This document shows positions 9,703 through 17,923 of a stretch of 50,220 bases of DNA, one piece after another; the first letter of the stretch is position 1, and each line of letters starts with the position of its first letter. The position numbers and the translations under genes were made by a program. This DNA is from Cytophagaceae bacterium UBA6715. GTDB taxonomy: Bacteria; Bacteroidota; Bacteroidia; Cytophagales; Spirosomataceae. The stretch is taken from NCBI GenBank assembly GCA_002454335.1, contig DKIP01000050.1, forward strand, positions 1 through 50,220, read 5' to 3'. The notes under the pieces were generated by a model. It did no database searches. It was not told the DNA's origin and saw nothing but the letters and a program-made list of their open reading frames with translations.

Positions 9703-10320
9703 TTACCAACCTGCAGGCTTGTGTAATTCAATGCCATCTTCTCCCAATACCTGCATAGGCAACTGACATTCAATTAATTTTTCTTTAGTAATCAACTGGC
9801 TTGAACGCGCTTCCTCTTCTAAGGTGTCATTTTCTCGCAACGGTGGAAACAACATCACCACGGATTTGTCTGCAAAACTTTCATTAACCGCCTCGACACA
9901 TGGCGTAAAGTCGGTGTCACCTGTTACCACAAAAGCCACATCATAGGCATCCAAATGGGCATCCATTAATAGATGAGTTGCTAGGTTAACATCTGTCATT
10001 TTCTCTGTGGGCGTTACCCAGGTATGATTACAGTGATAGCACTCAATAGTCTTATTGTGATAAGACCCAAAAACTAAATCTACTCCCGTAGAGGCAAGGG
10101 CTGACAAATAGGTCGCCTGTCGCGCTTCCTTTTCCTCATTATGTGTTAGTCGGGAAGTAAAAAATTTCACCGCAACCAATTCCTGATTCGGATCTAAAAA
10201 ACTTTCCATGAGCTTTTTGACATCCAACCATTTACAATACTTCAATCCTGCATCTACCATACCAAAGTATAGGTTAGAGCCATCAATATATGCGATTACA
10301 CGTTGCTTGGATTCGTTCAT
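9703..10320 (-). CDS. NYN domain (PIN-like nuclease) protein
   Basis: The 205-residue protein belongs to the NYN/DUF88 (LabA-like) branch of PIN-fold proteins, mostly predicted metal-dependent RNases. Conserved acidic motifs are visible: VIAYIDGSNLYF near the N-terminus, MTDVNLATHLLMDA in the middle, and VVTGDTDFTPCVEAV towards the C-terminus. A Cys-x2-Cys pair (CYHCNHTW) and a His could form a small metal knuckle. The ATG at 10320 is preferred over an in-frame TTG six bases upstream. It is the first gene of a likely NYN-cruF-merR transcript that begins just beyond the tRNA-His terminator. Why an RNase-like protein sits with carotenoid genes is not known to me. Confidence 0.86.
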   Translation of the reverse strand: MNESKQRVIAYIDGSNLYFGMVDAGLKYCKWLDVKKLMESFLDPNQELVAVKFFTSRLTHNEEKEARQATYLSALASTGVDLVFGSYHNKTIECYHCNHTWVTPTEKMTDVNLATHLLMDAHLDAYDVAFVVTGDTDFTPCVEAVNESFADKSVVMLFPPLRENDTLEEEARSSQLITKEKLIECQLPMQVLGEDGIELHKPAGW

Positions 10321-10330
10321 ACCCAAAAAT

Positions 10331-10363
10331 AAAAAAAAGTCCTGGCATTACACCAGGACTTTT
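10331..10363 (-). terminator. Terminator downstream of tRNA-His
   Basis: An 11-bp perfect stem (AAAAGTCCTGG at 10335-10345 with 10353-10363) and 7-nt loop are followed by a T-run on the minus strand. It begins 12 nt after the 3' end of the tRNA and lies before the NYN gene. Confidence 0.82.
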
Positions 10364-10374
10364 CAAATGAAACG

Positions 10375-10449
10375 GGCGGATGATGGGACTCGAACCCACG
10401 ACCAAGCGCACCACAAACGCCTACTCTAACCAACTGAGCTACAACCGCC
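10375..10449 (-). tRNA. tRNA-His (anticodon GTG)
   Basis: A complete cloverleaf is visible. The anticodon loop TTGTGGT sits on a GGCGT/GCGCT stem, the D-loop is AGTTGGTTA, and the T-arm is GTGGG-TTCGAGT-CCCAT. The gene carries the extra G-1 (10449) opposite C73 (10375) that is diagnostic of histidine tRNA. CCA is not encoded. The acceptor stem GCGGTTG/CATCCGC contains one U-U mismatch at the fifth pair. Confidence 0.95.
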
Positions 10450-10500
10450 ATTTAGGACTGCAAAAATACGGAAAGCTTGCAATAATGCAAACCTTAATAC

Positions 10501-10537
10501 AAAAAAAAGCGGGAGATTTTTTTTTCAAATCCCCCGC
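10501..10537 (-). terminator. Terminator of the superoxide dismutase gene
   Basis: An 11-bp stem (10509-10519 with 10527-10537, one G-T pair) closed by a 7-nt loop is followed on the minus strand by eight T. It begins 6 nt after the sod stop codon. Confidence 0.83.
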
Positions 10538-10543
10538 AATAAA

Positions 10544-11155
10544 TTATTTCTGAGCAGCTACGTAACGTGCCTCAGCCTTATTCCAGTCAATCACACTCCA
10601 GAATGCATCAATGTAATCTGGACGCTTGTTTTGGAACTTCAAGTAATAAGCATGCTCCCAAACATCTAATCCAATAACGGGAAATCCTTTTACATCCGCA
10701 ACATCCATTAAAGGATTATCTTGGTTAGGGGTAGAAGAAACAGCGATTGAACCATCTTTTTGAGCAACCAGCCATGCCCAGCCTGATCCAAAACGAGTAA
10801 GTCCTGCCTTTTTAAATTCTTCTTTAAATGCGTCAAATGATCCAAATTTTGCATCAATCGCCTTTGCCAACGTACCTACTGGAGAACCGCCGCCGTTTGG
10901 AGATAAAATATTCCAAAACAAATCGTGGTTATAATGACCACCTCCATTATTTCTTACAGCTGGAGACAAAGTAGAGATTGTTGAAAACAATTCCTCCAAA
11001 GACTTACCTGCTAACGGAGTGTCATTTACCGCAGCATTCAAGTTCGTCACATAAGCATTGTGGTGGCGATCATGGTGAATCTCCATCGTTAATGCATCAA
11101 AATGTGGTTCCAATGCGTTATTCGCATAAGGTAAGGGTGCTAATTCAAAAGCCAT
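10544..11155 (-). CDS. sodA: Superoxide dismutase, Mn-type (Fe/Mn family)
   Basis: It dismutates superoxide to oxygen and hydrogen peroxide in the cytoplasm, as no signal peptide is present. The 203 residues fit the Fe/Mn family. Metal ligands are His27 ([12 protein letters not shown]), His77 ([11 protein letters not shown]), Asp164 and His168 (DVWEHAYY). The second-sphere glutamine is in NQDNPLM (Gln145) and the first helical region has NNGGGHYNH, both typical of Mn rather than Fe enzymes; a cambialistic enzyme cannot be excluded. It lies 73 nt after tadA and has its own strong terminator, so it may be transcribed independently or at the end of the upstream operon. Confidence 0.96.
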   Translation of the reverse strand: MAFELAPLPYANNALEPHFDALTMEIHHDRHHNAYVTNLNAAVNDTPLAGKSLEELFSTISTLSPAVRNNGGGHYNHDLFWNILSPNGGGSPVGTLAKAIDAKFGSFDAFKEEFKKAGLTRFGSGWAWLVAQKDGSIAVSSTPNQDNPLMDVADVKGFPVIGLDVWEHAYYLKFQNKRPDYIDAFWSVIDWNKAEARYVAAQK

Positions 11156-11228
11156 ATCTATATAATTAAAATTGTGAATGATAATCCGAATCCGTTAAAC
11201 ACGTCAAGCAAACTTTTTGTTCGTTAAA

Positions 11229-11669
11229 CTATCGCTTACGAGAAAAAAACTCTTTCAACAATGCCTCTGACTCCTCCGCTAAAACACCCCCAACAATATC
11301 GGTTTTGGGATGTAATATCTTCGAACCCAAGGCACGAAAACCCCGCTTTTCCTCCGAGGCTCCAAAAACCAATCGGCCCAACTGGGACCAATACAATGCC
11401 CCCGCGCACATCAAACAAGGCTCAAGCGTCACATACAAGGTGCAATCTTTTAGGTATTTCCCCCCAATTGTTTGTGCTGCTGATGTAATTGCTAACATTT
11501 CTGCATGGGCAGTCACATCTGTTAAAATCTCGGTTTGATTGAAGGCCTTGGCAACTATTTTTCCTTGACAAACAACCACCGCGCCTACAGGTATTTCGTC
11601 CTCCTCCAAAGCTTGCTCGGCTTGTCGGAGCGCTAAACCCATGTAATATGCATCCTCATTCAAGACCAT
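11229..11669 (-). CDS. tadA: tRNA-specific adenosine deaminase
   Basis: TadA converts A34 to inosine in the anticodon of tRNA-Arg(ACG). The 146-residue protein has the zinc-deaminase motifs: His55-Ala-Glu57 (TAHAEMLA) with Glu57 as proton shuttle, and Pro84-Cys85-x2-Cys88 (EPCLMCAGAL). The N-terminal DAYYMGLALRQAEQALEEDEIPVGAVVV is typical of the family. The start codon overlaps the aroC stop codon as TAATG (one shared base), so translation is likely coupled. A guanine or cytosine deaminase is less likely given the LEPCLMCAGALYWSQL sequence and its single-copy context. Confidence 0.93.
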   Translation of the reverse strand: MVLNEDAYYMGLALRQAEQALEEDEIPVGAVVVCQGKIVAKAFNQTEILTDVTAHAEMLAITSAAQTIGGKYLKDCTLYVTLEPCLMCAGALYWSQLGRLVFGASEEKRGFRALGSKILHPKTDIVGGVLAEESEALLKEFFSRKR

Positions 11670-12754
11670 TAGGCAGGCATTTGAATGACACGATTACGTA
11701 AATAAAAATCCAATAGCACGATCGCTGCCATGGCTTCAACAATCGGTACTGCACGCGGCACGACACATGGATCATGACGCCCTTTTCCCGAAACCGTAAT
11801 CTGCTCGCCCTTCTCATTCAGACTCGTTTGATCTTGCATGATCGTGGCAACGGGCTTAAATCCCACACGGAAATAAATAGGCTCTCCATTTGAAATACCG
11901 CCTTGAATCCCTCCTGAATGATTCGTTAAGGTTTTCAACGTACCATCCGGACGCTTTTCAAACAAATCATTATGTTGGGATCCACGTAAAGCAACGCCAT
12001 CAAATCCACTTCCATACTCAAAGCCTTTCACGGCATTAATACTCAACATTGCCTTGCCTAATTCAGCATGCAATTTATCAAATACCGGCTCCCCTAAACC
12101 TACGGGGCAACCTGTGATATATGCGGAAACAACGCCCCCGACCGAATCCCCTTCTTTCCTAATTTCATCAATATAGGTAAACATCTTTTCTGCAAGAACT
12201 GGATCAGGACAACGTACGGCATTCGTTTCGGTCAAACTTAAATCCAATGCCTCTACCGGTGTATCCAATTTCAGTGTACCTACTTGTGAGACATAGGCCG
12301 TAATTTTTACGCCCAATTGATTCAAAACCAATTTGGCTAATGCTCCTGCTGCCACGCGGGCAACCGTTTCGCGGGCAGATGAACGCCCACCCCCTCGATA
12401 ATCACGAAGTCCATATTTCGCAAAATAAGTGTAATCAGCATGTGAAGGACGAAACTGATCGGCAATATGCGAATAATCCTTCGAACGCTGATCACCATTC
12501 CATACCAACATCGCGATGGGTGTACCTGTGGTCTTGCCTTCAAAAACGCCAGAGACTACTTCAACGGAATCCGCCTCTTTACGTTGTGTAGTAATTCGAG
12601 ATTGACCAGGTTTTCTGCGATCAAGTTCCGACTGAATAAATTCCAAATCAAAATTTACGCCCGCAGGACAACCTTGAATGACTACACCCACCGCCGCACC
12701 ATGTGATTCGCCGAATGTACTAATTTGAAAAATCTTACCGTATATACTACTCAT
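11669..12754 (-). CDS. aroC: Chorismate synthase
   Basis: It converts EPSP to chorismate, the last step of the shikimate pathway, using reduced FMN. The 361 residues match the family. Characteristic segments are [18 protein letters not shown] near the N-terminus, [14 protein letters not shown], the [19 protein letters not shown] motif near residue 125, [14 protein letters not shown], and the C-terminal [18 protein letters not shown]. The next gene, tadA, starts inside its stop codon and batD ends 4 nt upstream, so it lies in a batD-aroC-tadA transcript. AroE is encoded about 6 kb away and MenF, which uses chorismate, at 30-31 kb. Confidence 0.97.
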   Translation of the reverse strand: MSSIYGKIFQISTFGESHGAAVGVVIQGCPAGVNFDLEFIQSELDRRKPGQSRITTQRKEADSVEVVSGVFEGKTTGTPIAMLVWNGDQRSKDYSHIADQFRPSHADYTYFAKYGLRDYRGGGRSSARETVARVAAGALAKLVLNQLGVKITAYVSQVGTLKLDTPVEALDLSLTETNAVRCPDPVLAEKMFTYIDEIRKEGDSVGGVVSAYITGCPVGLGEPVFDKLHAELGKAMLSINAVKGFEYGSGFDGVALRGSQHNDLFEKRPDGTLKTLTNHSGGIQGGISNGEPIYFRVGFKPVATIMQDQTSLNEKGEQITVSGKGRHDPCVVPRAVPIVEAMAAIVLLDFYLRNRVIQMPA

Positions 12755-12758
12755 AAAC

Positions 12759-14162
12759 CTATTTTAATGCCCTCCACGAAAGAAAGACAATGAATCCAAA
12801 CATGACAATCAACACAAAATTAACCAATTGTCGCCAGTTCACCCAGCGATTCCATTGTACTTCTAAACTGTCTTTGCGCTCAATCGATTCATAAATCCCT
12901 CCTTTTTCGAGGGAAGTATCCAACTTCTTATCCCTTGGCTGCCCCTTAACAGTTAAAACTATCTTGGAACGTAAGGTATCAAATCGCGCCTTATCAACAT
13001 TAAAATATACCCAATTGAAATAATTGGCTAACACAAATTTACCGGCTTGCTCTGGAATAATACGAACAATATCAGATTTATTCCCAAACATTTGGTCCCG
13101 ATAAGGAAAAACACTTCGCTCTGTTGACAACAAATTGAAACTCAAAAAGTAATCAGAAGCCACAGACTTACTATCCCACAAAATACTATTCCCATCTCCA
13201 ATCACCTTAGAGCGATAAATGATAGGTTCCCCCGTTTGAGCCATCGTCTTATCAATTTCCTCCACCAATGTATAGCGCCCAACAGGAACTTTACCAGAAA
13301 GCGCATGGGTTGGCATCGGTTTTGGCCGAACAACAAATGCTGGTGAATTCAAAAAAAGCGGCATTTTTTCTTTAGACTTACCCTTTTGCAATATACGTAA
13401 ACGAACAGAGGGGATTTGAATACGATGCAAATCCAAAGGGAAATATGTCGCTTGAAAAAACCGATATTCCGTATACTTTTTACCTCCAAAAGTCACTTTG
13501 AGTACACGCTCTACTTGCAAGTTGAAATTTTCTTCCCAACAATTATGCGGCCTAATTTGCTGAATTAGTGCCGGTATTTGGATGTCATTTCGATCGAAAC
13601 TCAAGTCCAAGGTATTGTTAGATGGGACATATAACGACATAGTCAAGGTAAACGATTGGCCTACGAAAGGACGAGCGACATCAGAGCGTACAAGAAAAAA
13701 GGGTTTGTTATTTGCAAGATCTACAGTAGCCGGAACTTGAATCTCATTTGGGATTTCATCCTGGTTTTCGACGCCCGGAACAACTTGAATCACGAATGGA
13801 TCAATTTTAAAAATCTGTTTATTGACATCCAATTCAAGCAAGGGAACAAGTACATTTCCAGGCCCATTTGGCTGATAATATTGGATAAATGTCAAGGTCT
13901 GTACCACTTGCTCATTTTCAAAATTAGTCGCCTTACTTCTACTCACACCCAATTTCCGGAATCCGTTGATTTCAGGAAAACGGTAATTAGGCAATTGCTC
14001 AGTAGCAGCAATAGAAAATTGAAGACTGAATTGTTCAGTAGTAGCAATGTTTTTCGCCCCAGTTTGAACGACAACATTTTCTTTCGTCTGACCCAATATA
14101 ATCGCTGAAGGCAAGAAAAGCCCAGCGTAAAGAATCGTTAGAAAAGACAAAAAATACCGCAT
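12759..14162 (-). CDS. BatD family protein
   Basis: This is a 467-residue membrane-anchored periplasmic protein of the BatD type (Bacteroides aerotolerance locus). It has an N-terminal signal peptide ending near IILGQ (residue 25), beta-rich repeats (for example [28 protein letters not shown] and [17 protein letters not shown]) and one C-terminal transmembrane helix (about 445-465) with a very short cytoplasmic tail. BatD usually accompanies MoxR, BatA, BatB and BatC; none of these is here. It ends 4 nt before aroC on the same strand and starts 36 nt after the upstream outer-membrane-type gene, so it is probably part of a five-gene minus-strand transcript. The role in stress or envelope assembly is inferred from the family. 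Confidence 0.82.
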   Translation of the reverse strand: MRYFLSFLTILYAGLFLPSAIILGQTKENVVVQTGAKNIATTEQFSLQFSIAATEQLPNYRFPEINGFRKLGVSRSKATNFENEQVVQTLTFIQYYQPNGPGNVLVPLLELDVNKQIFKIDPFVIQVVPGVENQDEIPNEIQVPATVDLANNKPFFLVRSDVARPFVGQSFTLTMSLYVPSNNTLDLSFDRNDIQIPALIQQIRPHNCWEENFNLQVERVLKVTFGGKKYTEYRFFQATYFPLDLHRIQIPSVRLRILQKGKSKEKMPLFLNSPAFVVRPKPMPTHALSGKVPVGRYTLVEEIDKTMAQTGEPIIYRSKVIGDGNSILWDSKSVASDYFLSFNLLSTERSVFPYRDQMFGNKSDIVRIIPEQAGKFVLANYFNWVYFNVDKARFDTLRSKIVLTVKGQPRDKKLDTSLEKGGIYESIERKDSLEVQWNRWVNWRQLVNFVLIVMFGFIVFLSWRALK

Positions 14163-14198
14163 CCTTGCAATTTACACAATTATCGGTTTCAAGCACAA

Positions 14199-14927
14199 TT
14201 ACCAAAGGCGCATACGGAAAGAAATCCCTAAAGCCAAATACCAAGCATCCCCTACACCAAGGCTCTTTCCTGCGGATAGATCAGCTTTTACATGATCCGA
14301 TATATAATAGGCCAATCCCCCATCAATCCAAGTATCTGTAAATTGCGTTTCTGGGAGTCGACCAAAAACCTCCGCATAAGCATATCCACGTTTCCCAAGA
14401 TTAACATTGGGAGCAATTCGATAAATGCCTTCTACAGAACCATCCGAATGATATTCAGTCCCCAAGTTATAACCGATCCCCCAAGGCCCTCCAAGCGAAT
14501 TCTGAAAAGTTAAAATAGTTTCGCCAATCGAATGCGGCAACGGATTAAGTTCTGATTTATCTCGGCGATCTTGATTTAGATGATACTGTACAATGATGGC
14601 CGTGCGTGGAATGAAACCCTTTTCTTGAAATAAGTGCGATTTAAATCCAAAAGACTCAGTCGATAAGCCATGCCCCGGCTCGTGCAAAAATGTATAGCGT
14701 AACTCAACAATGGAATGAATCCCTATTTTCAGTAAGCTAGTAGGGAGCAAATATTGTTCTGCACCCGAGTCCATCTCCCGATTAAACCCAATTTCCGCTT
14801 GAAAGTAACCATTCTTGACGATAAAAGGACATTCCGTTTGATCGGGACGATCTGTTTCTATCCGACCGCTTTGTTGGGCACAAAGCAAATGCCCAACCAA
14901 TAAAAAAATGATAATTCCGTAACGCAT
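14199..14927 (-). CDS. Putative outer-membrane beta-barrel protein (Phenol_MetA_deg-like)
   Basis: The 242-residue protein has a signal peptide (IIIFLLVGHLLCAQQ, cleavage near residue 18). The mature start GRIETDRPDQTECPFIVKNGYFQAEIGFN is typical of the transporter/MetA-pathway outer-membrane family common in Bacteroidota. The rest alternates short beta strands (VELRYTFL, YNLGTEYHSD, AYAEVFGRLP) and ends in an aromatic-containing strand (LALGISFRMRLW), as expected for a small barrel. Its substrate is unknown; the family name reflects an old association and should not be read as phenol degradation. An 18-bp perfect palindrome lies just upstream of the start. Confidence 0.68.
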   Translation of the reverse strand: MRYGIIIFLLVGHLLCAQQSGRIETDRPDQTECPFIVKNGYFQAEIGFNREMDSGAEQYLLPTSLLKIGIHSIVELRYTFLHEPGHGLSTESFGFKSHLFQEKGFIPRTAIIVQYHLNQDRRDKSELNPLPHSIGETILTFQNSLGGPWGIGYNLGTEYHSDGSVEGIYRIAPNVNLGKRGYAYAEVFGRLPETQFTDTWIDGGLAYYISDHVKADLSAGKSLGVGDAWYLALGISFRMRLW

Positions 14928-14945
14928 GCCACGAAGTTATCATTT

Positions 14946-14963
14946 TTTTAGATTAATCTAAAA
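14946..14963. repeat. 18-bp perfect palindrome between two outer-membrane protein genes
   Basis: TTTTAGATTAATCTAAAA reads the same on both strands with no loop. It lies one base after the stop of the upstream minus-strand gene and 19 nt before the ATG of the downstream one. There is no T-run after it on the minus strand, so it is not a standard terminator; an operator for a dimeric regulator is possible. Confidence 0.5.
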
Positions 14964-14964
14964 T

Positions 14965-15804
14965 TTATTTTTTGCGTCCAAAAGAAAAGCCTAGTGCACC
15001 ATAAATCTCACCAAACCAAATACGCTGCTCAGCATGGTCACCACTTTGCCCCGTTGTATGCACATCCCACAAATTCGTATATCCTCCTTTTGCCGTGGCT
15101 TCAAAGAACAATAACTTGGTTAAATTCAAACGCAAACCCGTTTTTAAAGAGGCACCGGCTCCAGCTAAATTCCAATAATTATTTCTTCCTAAGGTAAATA
15201 AACGAACATCTGACCGTGGAACGACAATTCCAATGCCCAAGCCATTCATCCATTCCAATTCCAATTTCCCGATACCCGGACTCCATAAAGGTCTGTAATG
15301 CTCTAATTCTACAGAGGCATAATTAAAGCCATCCGTGTGTTCGTATTGCAAAAAATCCTTCGATGCTATCATGAAGGGGGTATTGTTATAATTTCCCACA
15401 TAAGCAGGGTTGATCGTAAACGAAGGACTTGAAACTTGGGGCGAAATCGATCCCGTGATATGCGAAGCCTGATCGGGCACCATTACATATTTCATGTGAT
15501 CCCAACCAATACTAAGGGATAAATTATCTTGAATAAAATAGCCCGCATGCAGATTAAACTGAGGGATTGAAAATAGATTCGGATTAAAATACGTCGTAAA
15601 ACCATCGAAGGGCGTGGGGGCATCAGCCGCTACCACATTATGTAATGTGAAATCATAACCAGCGCCCGAAAAATAAATATCAGAGGTGGGATAATCGGAT
15701 CGGTTATAGCCCCAAAAAGCATAATAAGAACCCTTACGCCCCTCGTGTTGCGCCGTTAGCATCAAAGGCAAACAGCATAAAATTAGGTAAAATAACTTAG
15801 ACAT
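14965..15804 (-). CDS. Hypothetical exported protein, probable outer-membrane beta-barrel
   Basis: The 279-residue protein is not assigned to a named family. A signal peptide is present (KLFYLILCCLPLMLTAQ). The mature protein is rich in aromatic and glycine residues and in strand-like stretches (HAGYFIQDNLSLSIGWDHMKYVM, ASVELEHYRPLW, LGFSFGRKK at the end), consistent with an 8- to 12-stranded outer-membrane barrel. The ATG at 15804 (MSKLF) is preferred over an in-frame TTG at 15813. It heads the run of minus-strand genes down to tadA. A small-molecule channel or surface structural role would be a guess. Confidence 0.7.
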   Translation of the reverse strand: MSKLFYLILCCLPLMLTAQHEGRKGSYYAFWGYNRSDYPTSDIYFSGAGYDFTLHNVVAADAPTPFDGFTTYFNPNLFSIPQFNLHAGYFIQDNLSLSIGWDHMKYVMVPDQASHITGSISPQVSSPSFTINPAYVGNYNNTPFMIASKDFLQYEHTDGFNYASVELEHYRPLWSPGIGKLELEWMNGLGIGIVVPRSDVRLFTLGRNNYWNLAGAGASLKTGLRLNLTKLLFFEATAKGGYTNLWDVHTTGQSGDHAEQRIWFGEIYGALGFSFGRKK

Positions 15805-15892
15805 TTGAATCAAAATTTGAAAAGGTAAAATTGCAAATATTTTTAGGGATTAAACTGATAAAATGCTGATTTTAGTCAGATTTTTAAAAGCA

Positions 15893-15927
15893 TTTGAAAA
15901 TATTTCGAGAACAATGGCGTAAATTGC
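15893..15927 (+). promoter_or_regulatory. Putative promoter of the phytanoyl-CoA-dioxygenase-like gene
   Basis: TAAATTGC (15920-15927) with TTTG (15893-15896) about 23 nt upstream. The -7 element and the following bases (GTAAATTGCAGGTCCTTT) are nearly identical to those before ccmB (24129 onward), which supports a shared promoter type. Confidence 0.4.
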
Positions 15928-15996
15928 AGGTCCTTTTATTGCCTAGAAGTAGCAAAGACCAATCTTGAAACATAAGCCCTAGAGGCCTTGATCAAC

Positions 15997-16824
15997 ATGA
16001 GAAAAACAGCACCAAAATTTGAATACAAAACCTTTACACTTGGCGAAGCCTTGACCGAGGAACAAAAAGAATATTTCCAAAAGTATGGTGTTATCCAATT
16101 TAAAAACTTCATCTCAAACGAAACGGCTGAACTTTTCATCGCCGAGTTAGCTAAAATTGAGGCTAATTGGTTAGCTCAAGGGGTCGAGAAAATCAATGGC
16201 ATTCCCCTGAAATTCGGGAAAGATCCCGAAGGAAAAGACATGATACAACGCATGTGTTTTACCAATAAATACAGCGATGTGCTCGCTGAATTCCTGAAAG
16301 ATCCCCGCTTTGAATTACTTCTAGAATTGTTAGGCCCCTACGACGGACGCATCGGTGCGGATGAAAAAGACGGCCTTGTATTCAATCATTATGTAAATCA
16401 GCCGAATTCAAAATTCACCCAAATGGGCTGGCATACTGACTCTCCCCGTGATTTGTTTTTAGGACAAAAAATCCTTCCTATGTTAAACGTAGGTATTCAC
16501 TTAGATAAATGCCCTTCTTCAAACGGCGGCTTGCGCGTATTGCCAGGAACACAAAATCAGAGTATTTTGAAACTATTATTTGGCAAAAAACAATTCATCG
16601 ATCATAGACCTGATCCTCGCGAAGTGGCTTTCGAAATCGACCGCGGTGACTTAACCATCCACGATGGTCGTTTGTGGCATCGTGTCGAAGTATCTCCCAA
16701 TTTTGGTGAAAAATCGAGACGCCGAGTGATGTATGTCCCCATTATCACCGGTAAGTACAAACCCAAATCAGCCAACAGCAAAACACCATTCTACCACCGA
16801 TTTGCGAAGGTGGTTACGAAATAA
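15997..16824 (+). CDS. Phytanoyl-CoA dioxygenase (PhyH) family protein
   Basis: This is a predicted Fe(II)/2-oxoglutarate-dependent oxygenase of 275 residues. The facial-triad residues are visible as His146-x-Asp148 (GWHTDSP) and the distal His228 (DGRLWHRV), with an arginine-rich 2-oxoglutarate-binding region after it (EKSRRRVMYVP). Residues 75-90 and 123-133 are family-like (MIQRMCFTNKYS, KDGLVFNHYV). The ATG at 15997 is chosen; an in-frame TTG at 15988 would add three residues. It is transcribed alone and ends in a shared bidirectional hairpin. The substrate is unknown; members of this family act on many small molecules and lipids. Confidence 0.88.
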   Translation: MRKTAPKFEYKTFTLGEALTEEQKEYFQKYGVIQFKNFISNETAELFIAELAKIEANWLAQGVEKINGIPLKFGKDPEGKDMIQRMCFTNKYSDVLAEFLKDPRFELLLELLGPYDGRIGADEKDGLVFNHYVNQPNSKFTQMGWHTDSPRDLFLGQKILPMLNVGIHLDKCPSSNGGLRVLPGTQNQSILKLLFGKKQFIDHRPDPREVAFEIDRGDLTIHDGRLWHRVEVSPNFGEKSRRRVMYVPIITGKYKPKSANSKTPFYHRFAKVVTK

Positions 16825-16825
16825 A

Positions 16826-16861
16826 ATAAAGGCCATCGGTCGGTTGACAAATGGCCTTTAT
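16826..16861. terminator. Bidirectional terminator between convergent genes
   Basis: An 11-bp perfect stem (ATAAAGGCCAT at 16826-16836 with 16851-16861) closes a 14-nt loop. A/T-rich flanks lie on both sides. It sits between the stop codons of the PhyH-like gene and ruvX. Confidence 0.6.
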
Positions 16862-17275
16862 TTATGCTTGTGATTCCATATAAGATTGTAGAATAATTGT
16901 CGCAGATATGCGGTCAACCGTTCCCTTTTCCCTGCGATCTTTCTTCGACATACCCCCAGAAATCATGGCTTGCATCGCCATTTGGGAAGTAAACCGTTCA
17001 TCATGCTCGATAATGGGCATGGCAGGAAATTTCTTTTTGAAATGCTTTATCAACACGCGAACGCCATGTGTAGAATCCGTATCGGAACTGTCTAGGTTCT
17101 TCGGCATACCGATGATGACCTTGTCTACAGCCTCTTTCGCAAAATAGGCTTGAAGATAGTCTAGTAACGTGTGCGTAGGCACTGTTTCTAGGCCTGTTGC
17201 GATAATCCGCAAGGAATCCGTCACCGCTAAACCCGTACGCTTTAATCCAAAGTCAATGGCTAGCAGTCTTCCCAT
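16862..17275 (-). CDS. ruvX: Putative Holliday junction resolvase / pre-16S rRNA nuclease (YqgF)
   Basis: The 137-residue protein has the RNase H-like YqgF fold: LLAIDFGLKRTGLAVTD at the N-terminus (Asp8), IGMPKNLDSSDTD in the middle, and HDERFTSQMA with the second acidic residue, followed by a C-terminal segment (RISATIILQSYME) carrying further conserved residues. E. coli YqgF takes part in maturation of the 16S rRNA 5' end; junction resolution is proposed from homology. It starts one base after the stop of the YcxB-like membrane-protein gene, so the two are cotranscribed. Confidence 0.94.
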   Translation of the reverse strand: MGRLLAIDFGLKRTGLAVTDSLRIIATGLETVPTHTLLDYLQAYFAKEAVDKVIIGMPKNLDSSDTDSTHGVRVLIKHFKKKFPAMPIIEHDERFTSQMAMQAMISGGMSKKDRREKGTVDRISATIILQSYMESQA

Positions 17276-17276
17276 A

Positions 17277-17825
17277 TTAGTTGATCAATCCCTTATCACG
17301 CATGATTTTATCCATCAACTTGCGGTCATTGTCGTTATTGAAAATCGCTAATGGCAAATAGATAAACTGATATTTACCCATTTCTAATACATACGCTTCT
17401 TTATCCTTATACGCAGATAAAATCATGTCCCATTTGATCATGCCTCCTTCTTTGTCAGAGATTTTCATGAAGATCTGCCGACTATCAATTTCGTAACGGT
17501 ATTTGTCGAACAATTGCTTGTATTGAGCTAATTGCGTAATTCCGGTAAACTGAATTAACCAGAATAAGATGTATCCGATCACACCAATCGCTAAAAAGAT
17601 GTAAATCCAGTAATTCTTATAGGTACCTGACATATTAAGAAATACATTAAGCCCCACCAAGGCCAAAGGCAAAAAAGCCCATTTCCATTGATTAGCGAAT
17701 AACTGACGCATACACATTGCAATGTATTTATTCTTCTCTAAGCCGTATTTCTTCGTTTTTATTGCTAAAGGATTGGAAGGTGCTTGCATTTGGGCACGTT
17801 GCTGTGCTCCGTAATTCTTCGCCAT
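17277..17825 (-). CDS. Membrane protein with YcxB-like C-terminal domain
   Basis: The 182-residue protein has a polar N-terminus, two closely spaced transmembrane helices (about 49-66 and 73-93) and a cytoplasmic C-terminal domain of about 80 residues (KYRYEIDSRQIFMKIS, GMIKWDMILSAYKDKEAYVLEM, QFIYLPLAIF) resembling the YcxB-like domain. Its function is unknown. It is followed by ruvX after one base and faces the phosphoribosyltransferase gene divergently across 98 nt. Confidence 0.75.
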   Translation of the reverse strand: MAKNYGAQQRAQMQAPSNPLAIKTKKYGLEKNKYIAMCMRQLFANQWKWAFLPLALVGLNVFLNMSGTYKNYWIYIFLAIGVIGYILFWLIQFTGITQLAQYKQLFDKYRYEIDSRQIFMKISDKEGGMIKWDMILSAYKDKEAYVLEMGKYQFIYLPLAIFNNDNDRKLMDKIMRDKGLIN

Positions 17826-17855
17826 AAGTAATTATTTTAAACGCTAAATAAAGGC

Positions 17856-17863
17856 CAAAGGTA
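17856..17863 (-). promoter_or_regulatory. Putative -7 element for the YcxB-like/ruvX transcript
   Basis: TACCTTTG on the minus strand is an exact TAnnTTTG match 30 nt upstream of the ATG at 17825. No clear -33 element. Confidence 0.35.
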
Positions 17864-17874
17864 CAAAAATTGGA

Positions 17875-17882
17875 TAATTTTG
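17875..17882 (+). promoter_or_regulatory. Putative -7 element for the phosphoribosyltransferase gene
   Basis: TAATTTTG is an exact TAnnTTTG match about 41 nt upstream of the ATG at 17924. It lies back to back with the minus-strand element in the same intergenic region. No clear -33 element. Confidence 0.35.
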
Positions 17883-17923
17883 GGTAATTTTAATCGGCTA
17901 ATTTAGACAATAAGCGAAAGAAT

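Noticed and set aside
10324..10331. A TATTTTTG -7-like match directly before the NYN gene
   Set aside because: It is formed by the T-run of the tRNA terminator and lies only 3 nt from the ATG, with no -33 element.
13656..14108. A 150-codon open frame on the plus strand antisense to batD
   Set aside because: It lies wholly inside batD on the opposite strand, has no recognisable domain and no promoter-like element; the batD reading is coherent.
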